DNA of 64,000 nucleotides from JBJSXJ01 sp044235425 (GTDB taxonomy: Bacteria; Planctomycetota; Planctomycetia; Pirellulales; Pirellulaceae): assembly GCA_044235425.1 (NCBI GenBank), contig JBIIHW010000007.1, positions 87,185-151,184 of the forward strand. The letters run 5' to 3'. The notes beneath the pieces were generated by a model that was not told the origin of the DNA, searched no databases, and saw only the letters and a list, made by a program, of their open reading frames with translations. The number at the start of each line of letters is the position of its first letter. Positions within the stretch are counted from its first letter, which is position 1. Position numbers and translations under genes: made by a program. Of the stretch, positions 48,617 to 57,180 are shown one piece after another.

Positions 48617-51208
48617 ATGAGCACTGTAAATCAATATGTCGCAGCGATGATTCAGCGACAGATCGATGAGCAAGGATTAGTTGTTTGGTATGATCCAGAG
48701 AAAGCGTACACCGAGTTAACCGCAGAGTTGGGCTGGCCAAACACCACTTTTGTTCGGTACGACGGAAGCTTTATCAAGCTTCGCCGGACGATTGATCCCT
48801 TGATGAAGGAAACACAGCCCCCAAGGCTTGTCGTGTACGTTCCCGTTGAACGCGAGCAAACTGCTGGCGCGCTGATCGAGCTGGACAGCGCTGGTGTAGT
48901 CATGCAGCCTCGCCAGCAGCCGCCAGCTTGCAATACGCGTCTCTCCGTTGTTGCTCGAAACGCGCTGAAGCCAATTCTTGGCGATGATCAAGTTGTTGAA
49001 ATCGAAAAGCAGGTCGAAGCAGGAAAACTAACCCTCAGCGATCTCAATTCGTTGGCAGAGCAAGGGCTCGATATCTCAACTGGTGTGGTGAAGCTGATCT
49101 TCGGCACAGCCAACCCGCAAGAAGTTGGCATCACCTTTTTGCACAGCAACATGCTGGATTCAGAAGTTCTGAAGAAGGAAGCTTCTAAGGAACTCTGTCA
49201 GTTGATGCAGATTGCGTTCGAGATTGAGTTGAATGCGAATGACTCGCTCGACCAATGGCGAACCAAGTTATGCAGGCACATTCTACTGACGGACTTAGTT
49301 GCATCTCTTAAATCGAAGCTTCCTCAATCCTTGGAATCTGTATCACACGCAAATGGGTTAGGTAGCACGGATGCTTGCGTCCGGTTAGCTCGGACATGGC
49401 GGAACAGTCGAGAGTATCGCGACAGTTACGTTGCAGCAGCTAATCGTATTGAAGATGAGTTGTTGCTTAACCAACAAGACCTGGCGGTCGATTCACTCCT
49501 CGACAACGAGACGTTTCTATGCTGTGAAATCGCTTTGCTTTCGCATGTCGAAACGAAGCTGTTAGAGCAGGCATCGCCGGAACTTCTACAATTGGCTGAG
49601 CGCCGTCTGTCACGCTTTTGGGCTGATGTAGTACCCGCCGTGCAAGCACGTTGGGCACTCATCTCTTCGGCAACCGAAGTACTGCTCGAATCAGATCGTG
49701 TGGGGCAAGAGATCAAGAATGCTCCTTCGAGTGTTAGCGAGCTAGTGAATCGGTACACTCGAGAAGAACAACCTTGGTGTCTTCTGGACACTCACCATCG
49801 CCATATGGAGAGTCGAAAGTACAACTTTGAGTTCGCTGTGGGAGATGAACACAAGGGATTAGAAAAGTTGATCGCAAAGGCTGAAGAGCGTTACATGGAG
49901 GTCGGTTCGAAGCTTGCGAAACATTTCGTCACGAATTTCGCAAAGGCAAAACACCCCATCGCTGGTCTTCTTCGACAACGAGACTTTTTTGAAAAGCAGG
50001 TGAAGCCTCAACTTGGCGAAGGCAAGGTTGCCTATGTGTGGGTTGATGCTCTTCGGTTCGAAATGGCCCGAGAATTGACGAGATTGCTCACAGATGACTT
50101 CACTATCGATTTGACGCCAGGAATTGGTACGATGCCAACCATCACCGAGATTGGTATGGCATCTCTTTTGCCAAAGGCTCATGAATCAGCAAAGGTTGTA
50201 AGCATTGGAGGCGGAAAGCTCGCGGTGGAGATTGCGGGCAAAGTTATCAAGGATCGCAAAGACCGCATGGCCTTTATGAAGGAACACGCTGGCGTCTCTG
50301 TGTTCGAAGCCAAACTTGAAGACTTACTTCCTAAACCAAGCAAGAAAGTCAAAGACGGTATTCAGAGCAACGATCTGATCTTAATTACTTCGCAAGAGAT
50401 CGACGAACTTGGCGAATCTGGCAACACGACTCAAGCAAGATTGCAACTAGATGGTGTATTGGGCCATTTGCGACGTGGCGTCCGTGTACTTGCGGATCAC
50501 GGAATCAAGACCATCGTAATCGCTGCAGATCATGGTCACTTGTTTGGTGACGAGATAGGCGATGACATGAAGATCGAATCACCAGGCGGGAAGGTTGAAG
50601 ATCTTCACCGACGGGTCTGGGTTGGTATTGGCGGCGCATCCGATCCCGCGTACATGCGTGCTTCATTGAGTTCACTTGGAGTCGAAAGCGAATTCGACAT
50701 AGCTACACCTTGGACGTTTGCTACGTTCAAGACGCATGGGTTCAGCCGCTCGTATTTTCACGGTGGCTTATCTCCACAAGAGTTGATCGTTCCCGTTGCC
50801 GTGTTGCATTCCAATGCAAAACGGTTGTCGACTTCCACAGGAATTGAGTGGATTTTAACGCCAGGCACGTCGAAACTGACGACCAGGTTTTTCTCGGTAC
50901 AGATTGTCGGAAAACAGACGGAATCCAGTCTGTTTGGCTTTGAACCTCCAAAAGTCCGAATTGAGCTGAGGGCCAATAAGAAGTGTGTATCAACACCAGT
51001 AAGCGCTTCCTACGGCTTCGAGGATGCGACTGGCGAGGTCAAGCTCCGCATTTCCGAGGTTAGCGGAAAATCGGTTGACCCAAACACCGTCACGGTTATG
51101 GTGTCCGAGGATATCACACAAAAGACGGTGGGAGTTTATTTGCTGGATGCAACAACGGGCGCTGAGTTAGTCGCTCCGCTAACTATTGATGTCGCTATTT
51201 CAATGTAG
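48617..51208 (+). CDS. pglZ: BREX phosphatase-fold protein PglZ
   Basis: This 863-residue protein begins MSTVNQYVAAMIQRQIDEQG with the VVWYDPEKAYTELTAELGWP segment typical of PglZ N-termini. The alkaline-phosphatase superfamily core is visible in KVAYVWVDALRFEMARELTR (metal-binding D) and VIAADHGHLFGDEIGDD (metal-binding D/H). PglZ is the second universal BREX component, with PglX. The gene follows the small 68-residue ORF directly. Length and C-terminal beta-rich domain (SGKSVDPNTVTVMVSED) are typical of BREX type 1. Confidence 0.95.
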   Translation: MSTVNQYVAAMIQRQIDEQGLVVWYDPEKAYTELTAELGWPNTTFVRYDGSFIKLRRTIDPLMKETQPPRLVVYVPVEREQTAGALIELDSAGVVMQPRQQPPACNTRLSVVARNALKPILGDDQVVEIEKQVEAGKLTLSDLNSLAEQGLDISTGVVKLIFGTANPQEVGITFLHSNMLDSEVLKKEASKELCQLMQIAFEIELNANDSLDQWRTKLCRHILLTDLVASLKSKLPQSLESVSHANGLGSTDACVRLARTWRNSREYRDSYVAAANRIEDELLLNQQDLAVDSLLDNETFLCCEIALLSHVETKLLEQASPELLQLAERRLSRFWADVVPAVQARWALISSATEVLLESDRVGQEIKNAPSSVSELVNRYTREEQPWCLLDTHHRHMESRKYNFEFAVGDEHKGLEKLIAKAEERYMEVGSKLAKHFVTNFAKAKHPIAGLLRQRDFFEKQVKPQLGEGKVAYVWVDALRFEMARELTRLLTDDFTIDLTPGIGTMPTITEIGMASLLPKAHESAKVVSIGGGKLAVEIAGKVIKDRKDRMAFMKEHAGVSVFEAKLEDLLPKPSKKVKDGIQSNDLILITSQEIDELGESGNTTQARLQLDGVLGHLRRGVRVLADHGIKTIVIAADHGHLFGDEIGDDMKIESPGGKVEDLHRRVWVGIGGASDPAYMRASLSSLGVESEFDIATPWTFATFKTHGFSRSYFHGGLSPQELIVPVAVLHSNAKRLSTSTGIEWILTPGTSKLTTRFFSVQIVGKQTESSLFGFEPPKVRIELRANKKCVSTPVSASYGFEDATGEVKLRISEVSGKSVDPNTVTVMVSEDITQKTVGVYLLDATTGAELVAPLTIDVAISM

Positions 51209-51216
51209 GAAAAACA

Positions 51217-53244
51217 ATGCCAGAGTTAGACAGAAAAGCGGCAGCCGTTTTCGCGGGGAAGGTAGTTCGAAAGGACCTAGTACGCAAAGTCAAAGTCGGT
51301 GCTAATGTACCAGTCTTCGTCCTTGAGTATTTGCTTGGGAAGTATTGCGCAACGGACGATCCAATCGCGATCGATGCTGGGTTGAGAGTCGTAAACAACA
51401 CGTTGTCGTCGAACTTTGTCAGGCCAGATGAAGCCAACAAAGCCCAGTCCATGGTGAAGGATAAAGGTAAGCACACGCTTATCGACAAGGTGCAAGTCCG
51501 ATATGTCTCCGACGATGACAAACATTGGGCGGAGCTCAAGAATTTTGGCAATAAGTTTGTCCATATCCCCGAACATTATCTGCGAGAATACGACCGACTG
51601 CTGATGGGCGGAATTTGGGCTCAGGTCGATATTCGCCATCAGTATGACGAGGAGCAAAAGGGAAAGCGAAGTCCATTTTGGATCGACAGTATCAAGCCAA
51701 TCCAGTTGGCCACCTTCGACCTTGAAGAATATCGTAGTTGCCGTGCACAGTTCACTTCTGAAGAGTGGGTGGATCTCCTGTTGCGCACTATTGGTATGGA
51801 GCCATCGTATTTCGAACGTCGGGTCAAGCTATTGTTTCTGGTTCGGTTGCTTGCACTCTGCGAACAAAACTACAACCTCGTCGAACTGGGGCCAAGAGGA
51901 ACCGGTAAGAGCTACGGGTACCAAGAACTTTCGCCTTACACGATTCTGCTGACCGGACCAACGACCGTTGCCAATCTATTCTACAACATGGCCAGCGGAA
52001 AGATGGGACTTGTAGGCATCTGGGACGCCGTAGCATTCGATGAAGTAGCCGACCTTCAGAAGATGCCCAAAGAGGTCGTGACGACACTTAAAACCTACTG
52101 CGAGTCGGGTACGTTTGCGCGTGGAAAAGACTCCCTTTCAGGAATGGCTTCCATCGCGATGTTTGGAAATACCAATCAGCCCGTCGAGGTGATGGTACGA
52201 TCGTCCCATTTGTTTATGCCTATGCCAGATGTGATTCGAGAGGACATGGCATTTCTGGATCGGCTGCATTTCTACATCCCCGGCTGGGAGATTCCGAAGA
52301 TGCGAGTCGAGTTCTTTACAGATCACTATGGCTTCGTAGTGGACTATCTCGCCGAAGCACTCCGTGAACTGCGTAAGCACAACTTTACCGAGATGATCGA
52401 TCGCCATTTCTCGTTGGGTTCCCATCTAAATGCTCGCGATGTGAAAGCTGTACGGAAGACGGTATCTGGGCTCGTTAAGCTGATCTATCCACATGGTGAA
52501 GTGACCAAAGATGAACTTGCAGAACTTGTCGAGCTCGCGCTTGAGGGCAGACGCCGTGTGAAGGAACAACTAAAAAAGATGGGCTCGTTCGAGTACCATC
52601 AGACATCCTTCTCATTCATCGATACAGAATCCCGTGAAGAGAGATTCGTTGGCGTTCCAGAACAAGGCGGGCGCGACATGATCGCCGCGGACCCTCTTGC
52701 TCCAGGGTCGCTCTACACAGCCTCGGTGGATGACCAGGGAAAGGTTGGGCTTTATCGACTCGAAGTAGGTTGCTCACCGGGCACCGGCAAGCTCAAGATT
52801 GCCGGTGGCGTTGAAGGTGCAATGAAAGAATCGCTTCAGCGAGCATTTGCTTATCTTCAAAGTCAAAAAGGAAAGCTGGGAGTTGGTCAGCAATTCGATA
52901 CGACCGACTTTCACGTAGAGGCCATTGATTTACTCAGCAATCACGTTCCTTGTGAAGCGGGAATAGCGCTGGTTGTCGCAGTCTACAGCGCAATCAAGCG
53001 GCAATCCGTATTGGCAGGGCTGGTGATACTCGGCGATCTAAGCATCCAAGGCAACATCAAGGCAGTGCGTACACTCGCCGAACCGCTTCAGGTGAGTATG
53101 GACAACGGCGCAAGACGAGCTTTGGTACCACTGGAAAACAAGAGGAACTTCCTAGAAGTGTCAGGTGACATCGTTGAACGCGTAGACCCAGTGTTCTTCT
53201 CCGATCCGATGACGGCGGCAATGAAGGCGCTAGGAATCAACTAA
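51217..53244 (+). CDS. brxL: BREX protein BrxL (Lon-like AAA+)
   Basis: The 675-residue product has the BrxL signature: NYNLVELGPRGTGKSYGYQE (Walker A), FDEVADLQKMPKEVVTTLKT (Walker B), and IAMFGNTNQPVEVMV. The C-terminal Lon-like domain (LLSNHVPCEAGIALVVAVYS, then IKRQSVLAGLVILGDLSIQG) lacks the PSAG serine of Lon and has no obvious catalytic lysine, so protease activity is unlikely. BrxL defines type 1 BREX and acts as a DNA-binding AAA+ ring. It starts 8 bp after pglZ. Confidence 0.95.
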   Translation: MPELDRKAAAVFAGKVVRKDLVRKVKVGANVPVFVLEYLLGKYCATDDPIAIDAGLRVVNNTLSSNFVRPDEANKAQSMVKDKGKHTLIDKVQVRYVSDDDKHWAELKNFGNKFVHIPEHYLREYDRLLMGGIWAQVDIRHQYDEEQKGKRSPFWIDSIKPIQLATFDLEEYRSCRAQFTSEEWVDLLLRTIGMEPSYFERRVKLLFLVRLLALCEQNYNLVELGPRGTGKSYGYQELSPYTILLTGPTTVANLFYNMASGKMGLVGIWDAVAFDEVADLQKMPKEVVTTLKTYCESGTFARGKDSLSGMASIAMFGNTNQPVEVMVRSSHLFMPMPDVIREDMAFLDRLHFYIPGWEIPKMRVEFFTDHYGFVVDYLAEALRELRKHNFTEMIDRHFSLGSHLNARDVKAVRKTVSGLVKLIYPHGEVTKDELAELVELALEGRRRVKEQLKKMGSFEYHQTSFSFIDTESREERFVGVPEQGGRDMIAADPLAPGSLYTASVDDQGKVGLYRLEVGCSPGTGKLKIAGGVEGAMKESLQRAFAYLQSQKGKLGVGQQFDTTDFHVEAIDLLSNHVPCEAGIALVVAVYSAIKRQSVLAGLVILGDLSIQGNIKAVRTLAEPLQVSMDNGARRALVPLENKRNFLEVSGDIVERVDPVFFSDPMTAAMKALGIN

Positions 53245-53264
53245 TCAAGATAGGTTACACGACG

Positions 53265-54218
53265 ATGACAAGCATTTTTTCGACCTACTCTACAGGAGAG
53301 AACCGTGTAACAGCGTCTATTCTCGCTGTATTACGATCTTTGTCACTTTCGCGGATAGAGCGATTACTGGGCGCGATGCTTGAACAATCGGAGTTCGAGC
53401 TCGTGAAGTTTCAAAACCAACCTTCGAAAGGTGGCGCGGGCATCCCCGATGCAGCAATCCTCGCCAGTATTCGGCTGCTGATCGAAACAAAAACTGTACG
53501 TGATGGCGTCCGCAAGCCACAAATCGAGCGTCACCTTGAACGACTCGACGATGCATTTGAAACGATGAAAGTTCTTCTTGTTCTTACTCCGGATGACGAA
53601 CGCCCGAAGTTGCTTGCCGAGTTCAATGATCAACGCTTGGCTTGGGCCTCCTTTTCAACCCTCGATCAAGCGATCGATGAGATGTTGGGCGATCCGCATG
53701 AGGTGGTGTCAGAGCGCGAGGCTTTTCTTCTGCGAGAACTTCAATCGATGTTGGAAGCGGAAGGGCTGCTAGCCAATCCTCGCGATACGGTAGTAGTTGC
53801 GGCACGAAACGCTTGGCCAGAATACAACGAATTCCATGCATATGTATGTCAACCTAACAGAGGTTTTAGGCAGGTTACCCGTATGGGATTTTACTCTAAA
53901 GGAGTCATCTATCCGCTGATCCCAAAGATTGAAGAAGTTCGAGACGATGTGGTGATGGAAAAGAACCACCATAAAGGCCGCTTGGGCGAATTGGTCAACT
54001 TTTTGCTTGAGCGGTCACTTAGGCTTGTTGACCAACGGTACAAGGTTTTTCTGCTTTCCGCACCAGACTCAAGCGACACGATAAAGCTCGCCGCAGCCAT
54101 CCCGAATGATAAACGTGATAAGTCAGGTAAAGGCACCGCATTTACAATGGGTCAGCGGTATGTCGCGATCAGCGATCTACTCTCGGCAAAATCCACATCA
54201 GAATTGGATGCGGACTGA
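53265..54218 (+). CDS. PD-(D/E)XK nuclease, first gene of the post-BREX cassette
   Basis: Of 317 residues, GIPDAAILASIRLLIETKTV at 59-78 is a textbook PD...(E)xK site (P61 D62, E74-T-K76). The region before it, with a conserved STGENRVTASILAVL start, is the pattern of an uncharacterised nuclease family found in defence islands. The C-terminal half (VVVAARNAWPEYNEFHAYVC, FRQVTRMGFYSKG) is unassigned. It begins 20 bp after brxL and ends with a TGATG overlap to the PLD gene, so both are read from the BREX transcript. Confidence 0.75.
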   Translation: MTSIFSTYSTGENRVTASILAVLRSLSLSRIERLLGAMLEQSEFELVKFQNQPSKGGAGIPDAAILASIRLLIETKTVRDGVRKPQIERHLERLDDAFETMKVLLVLTPDDERPKLLAEFNDQRLAWASFSTLDQAIDEMLGDPHEVVSEREAFLLRELQSMLEAEGLLANPRDTVVVAARNAWPEYNEFHAYVCQPNRGFRQVTRMGFYSKGVIYPLIPKIEEVRDDVVMEKNHHKGRLGELVNFLLERSLRLVDQRYKVFLLSAPDSSDTIKLAAAIPNDKRDKSGKGTAFTMGQRYVAISDLLSAKSTSELDAD

Positions 54219-55213
54219 TGGCTAAACAAGAATTTCATGAAGAGTTCATCTCGAACCCTATTCCGATTCTCCAAAAACTTGGGTTGGAATCCGAGCGACG
54301 TCTCGCGGCGATCGCTTACGTAACACGTGATTGGCTGCAATTCATAGCTGAAGATCTTTTGATTTGCGATGCAAGTGACTCTGCAATTGAAACTGGCCGA
54401 ACCTCTAGGAAATTGCTAAGGGAATTGAGCGAATCGGGAGTCGAAATCTACTCAAATTCTTTACTGCATGCGAAAGTTGCCGTATTTGACTTCGCAACTG
54501 CATTCGTTGGTTCTGCAAATCTGTCGGAATTTGCGTCGCAAAGGATCGAGTGCGGAATCGTAACGAATCACCCCTCCACGGTGGAGGCGATTGTTCGCTT
54601 CGTATACCGATTGCAATCCGAATCGATTCGTGTCGACGAAGCATTCTTGGCACGCATCGATGAATTGAAAATTGACAAACGTATTCCAACGCTGCCCAGC
54701 CAAGCCAAGAACTCGCTAGGCGTTCTGCGTGATGACGTGACTGGTGTTACCTATTGGATTTTCAAAGGCACAAGGTCGCTTTCAAGAAACGCTCAGGAAG
54801 CCGGTGACAAGATGAAGGCAAAATGGTCGGCTCAGGTTGAGGAGCCGACATCTGATGATTTTGAAGAGGTCTCTGAGGATAGCGATCCACTGCATTTCGA
54901 GTCACTGCAGCACACTGACAAGCGCTGGGTTGATGATCTTCAACTAGGAGATCGAGTACTTTGGACATTCGAGAGTGATGAATGGGGATGGATTGTAATG
55001 CCGCCACGGACGGTAGTTTCAAAGAGAGTTCACGGGAAGAGTTTAATAGCAGGAACCGTGGGGCGATACTGGGATGAATATCGATCAGTCTATCGGCAAC
55101 GGGCATTTGCAATTCTGGGACTTCCCGAAAATGCAGCACTACGCCAATTAGATGCGAACAACGAACAACTCCAACAACTACTGCAACAATGGGAAGAATT
55201 GGCAAATGAGTAG
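54218..55213 (+). CDS. Phospholipase D-family nuclease
   Basis: The 331-residue product contains one HKD motif: H84-x-K86 in LLHAKVAVFDFATAFVGSAN with D91 and GSAN at 98-101. Single-motif PLD proteins work as dimers, as in Nuc, BfiI and DrmC-type defence nucleases. The N-terminus RRLAAIAYVTRDWLQFIAED is the usual first strand. The C-terminal region (DELKIDKRIPTLPSQAKNSL, YWIFKGTRSLSRNAQEA) is family-specific. Position directly after a PD-(D/E)XK gene gives two different nuclease folds in one coupled unit. Confidence 0.8.
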   Translation: MAKQEFHEEFISNPIPILQKLGLESERRLAAIAYVTRDWLQFIAEDLLICDASDSAIETGRTSRKLLRELSESGVEIYSNSLLHAKVAVFDFATAFVGSANLSEFASQRIECGIVTNHPSTVEAIVRFVYRLQSESIRVDEAFLARIDELKIDKRIPTLPSQAKNSLGVLRDDVTGVTYWIFKGTRSLSRNAQEAGDKMKAKWSAQVEEPTSDDFEEVSEDSDPLHFESLQHTDKRWVDDLQLGDRVLWTFESDEWGWIVMPPRTVVSKRVHGKSLIAGTVGRYWDEYRSVYRQRAFAILGLPENAALRQLDANNEQLQQLLQQWEELANE

Positions 55214-55266
55214 ACGATGCAAATCAACACTTCACTCTTCCTTGCCTTGTTTCGAGGAGTGTATGC

Positions 55267-56037
55267 GTGTCGCCTAATGATGCTTCCAATGTTGTTCGTG
55301 GCTTACTCGAAGAAAAGAGCGGCCGCCCGGTTCTTTTGCACCGTGATAGTTCGGTTCCAGGTCACGCATCGATCAAGATTGCGTCAGACGATGCCCCTGC
55401 GCACTTGCTGCGGTACAAACCGGAATTTGAGTCCGAGTTGCCGTACTTGTCGGCGTTCCAGTGTGGGATGGCATTGAGATCGATCCAGGCGAAGACCGTC
55501 AACCGATTCGATCTGGCATCTACTCCGGCGATGGGCCAAGAAGTCAAGCAACTGATCGAGGAACATCTGCGTAAGTCTGGCTCCGATGTACCAATGTCGA
55601 TGGTTCCACAGTTGTGTCAACAACTCGGCCACGGGCTCGGCTTGCAACTGCGGTCGATGCCGATTGCGATCCGCGTTGACGACTGGCTGTATCGCGAATA
55701 TCCCGCACTCGCCGTTCTGCAACGGCAGAGCATCGAGCGACAATTACAGGAAGCGATGCAAGCACTTGGGCCAAGCGTTCGAGCGTTCGCTCCGCAGAGG
55801 ATTATCGACGCCAACGTCGGGATGAGCTGTGCCTTTGCGAAATACTGGGCTGCGGCTTGGAATGAGCCAGAAGTGGCCATTCCGTTTACTTCGGCTGGCT
55901 ATGGTAAAATTGGCGACGAACTGCTGGGACTCGTCCAGTTGCTGGACCGGAGTCCCGATGGCGATCGCGAGCTGGTAAATCAATGGGCAGAACGATTGGG
56001 CCTGGCAAGCTGGTTCCAAACAATCGACAAACAATAG
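55267..56037 (+). CDS. Uncharacterised protein of the post-BREX cassette
   Basis: Starts at GTG 55267 with GAGGAG upstream. 256 residues, opening VSPNDASNVVRGLLEEKSGR, then VLLHRDSSVPGHASIKIASD and LPYLSAFQCGMALRSIQ. A helical C-terminal half follows (VLQRQSIERQLQEAMQALGP, DELLGLVQLLDRSPDGDREL). No known motif is convincing; an H-G-H near QLGHGLG is present but no HExxH. It pairs with the TPR gene 13 bp downstream. Confidence 0.6.
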   Translation: MSPNDASNVVRGLLEEKSGRPVLLHRDSSVPGHASIKIASDDAPAHLLRYKPEFESELPYLSAFQCGMALRSIQAKTVNRFDLASTPAMGQEVKQLIEEHLRKSGSDVPMSMVPQLCQQLGHGLGLQLRSMPIAIRVDDWLYREYPALAVLQRQSIERQLQEAMQALGPSVRAFAPQRIIDANVGMSCAFAKYWAAAWNEPEVAIPFTSAGYGKIGDELLGLVQLLDRSPDGDRELVNQWAERLGLASWFQTIDKQ

Positions 56038-56050
56038 AAATCACGGATCA

Positions 56051-57127
56051 ATGTCACAGGAATATTCGTTCTCTTTACCCTACGATGCTTTCGATCTCGA
56101 CCTTATTGGTCTGAGTCCGTCTGGTATTGGCGGGTCGGACTTTGCAGCAAAGGTGTCTGAGTTCTTCGCTTCCGAGTTCGCTAAGTTCGGTGGCCTTGCT
56201 CGCGTCATTTGCAATGACTCCACGCAAACCATCGACGTCAAATGGACCAAGGAACGCAGTTTTAAAGAGCCGAAGGATAGAGCACTGGAGCTGTTACAGT
56301 CCGGAAAAATCGCAGAAGCAATCCCGTTGCTCTGGACGCTGTATCAAGAACATCCGAATGATACGGACGCCCTGTACAACCTTGGCGTTGCCTATAGCGA
56401 ATTGGTACAGATTCCGAAGGCGATCTCAATTCTGGAACGCTTGATCGAACTCGCTCCCAAACATGTTCACGGATTGATTGGCCTTGGCGTCGCGTATATC
56501 CGAAGTCAGAAGCTTCAATTTGGAGAAGACTATCTTCGCAAGGCACTGAAGCTCGAGCCTGGCAACCAGTGGGCACTAAAGAATCTGGGCGCATGCTTAC
56601 TGAAGCAAGGCAAAGCCGACGACGCGGTGCCGGTACTCGAAGCGGCCGTCAAAGCGGCTCCCCGCGACGTGCAGTCAATCATCGGCTTGGGCCAAGCACT
56701 CGAAGAGGTCGGCCGAACTGAAGACGCCGACGACCAATACGTCAAAGCGATTCAGATTGGTGGACCACAACAATTGCTTGACCTGGCCAAGGAACGCCGA
56801 ACAGCGATCGCTCACAAAACAATGCGAGATCGAGGAGCCTTCCGTCCTGATGTGATGATGTACATCACGGGTGCACTCGATAAGTTTGCCGACATGTCAT
56901 CCAAAGATGTCCAGGCAATTGGGGTCGAAATTGCAATCCTTGGTCAAAGCGGCCTGGACATAAACGATCCCGAGAAGAAGTACTCATTGCGATCGCTGCC
57001 GGGCAAGTTCAGCGGTTTGCATCTGTGCTCGATCATGTACGCCGCCTTCAAGCAATTCGCGCCGGGCGAGGATGTTGGCATTGATTTCTCAAAGGAATAC
57101 GAAGCCGCGATTTCCATGCGCGGCTGA
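56051..57127 (+). CDS. TPR-repeat protein
   Basis: This 358-residue protein carries about five tetratricopeptide repeats between residues 75 and 260: ALELLQSGKIAEAIPLLWTL, DALYNLGVAYSELVQIPKAI, GLIGLGVAYIRSQKLQFGED, ALKNLGACLLKQGKADDAVP and IIGLGQALEEVGRTEDADDQ. The ends are unassigned. TPR proteins act as scaffolds or phage-sensing platforms in several defence systems. It follows the unknown 256-residue protein and precedes the DUF2075 helicase. Confidence 0.85.
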   Translation: MSQEYSFSLPYDAFDLDLIGLSPSGIGGSDFAAKVSEFFASEFAKFGGLARVICNDSTQTIDVKWTKERSFKEPKDRALELLQSGKIAEAIPLLWTLYQEHPNDTDALYNLGVAYSELVQIPKAISILERLIELAPKHVHGLIGLGVAYIRSQKLQFGEDYLRKALKLEPGNQWALKNLGACLLKQGKADDAVPVLEAAVKAAPRDVQSIIGLGQALEEVGRTEDADDQYVKAIQIGGPQQLLDLAKERRTAIAHKTMRDRGAFRPDVMMYITGALDKFADMSSKDVQAIGVEIAILGQSGLDINDPEKKYSLRSLPGKFSGLHLCSIMYAAFKQFAPGEDVGIDFSKEYEAAISMRG

Positions 57128-57180
57128 GAATCAAGGCAAATCAAGAATCATAGAAACGCCAATCGAGGTTCAATAAAAAC

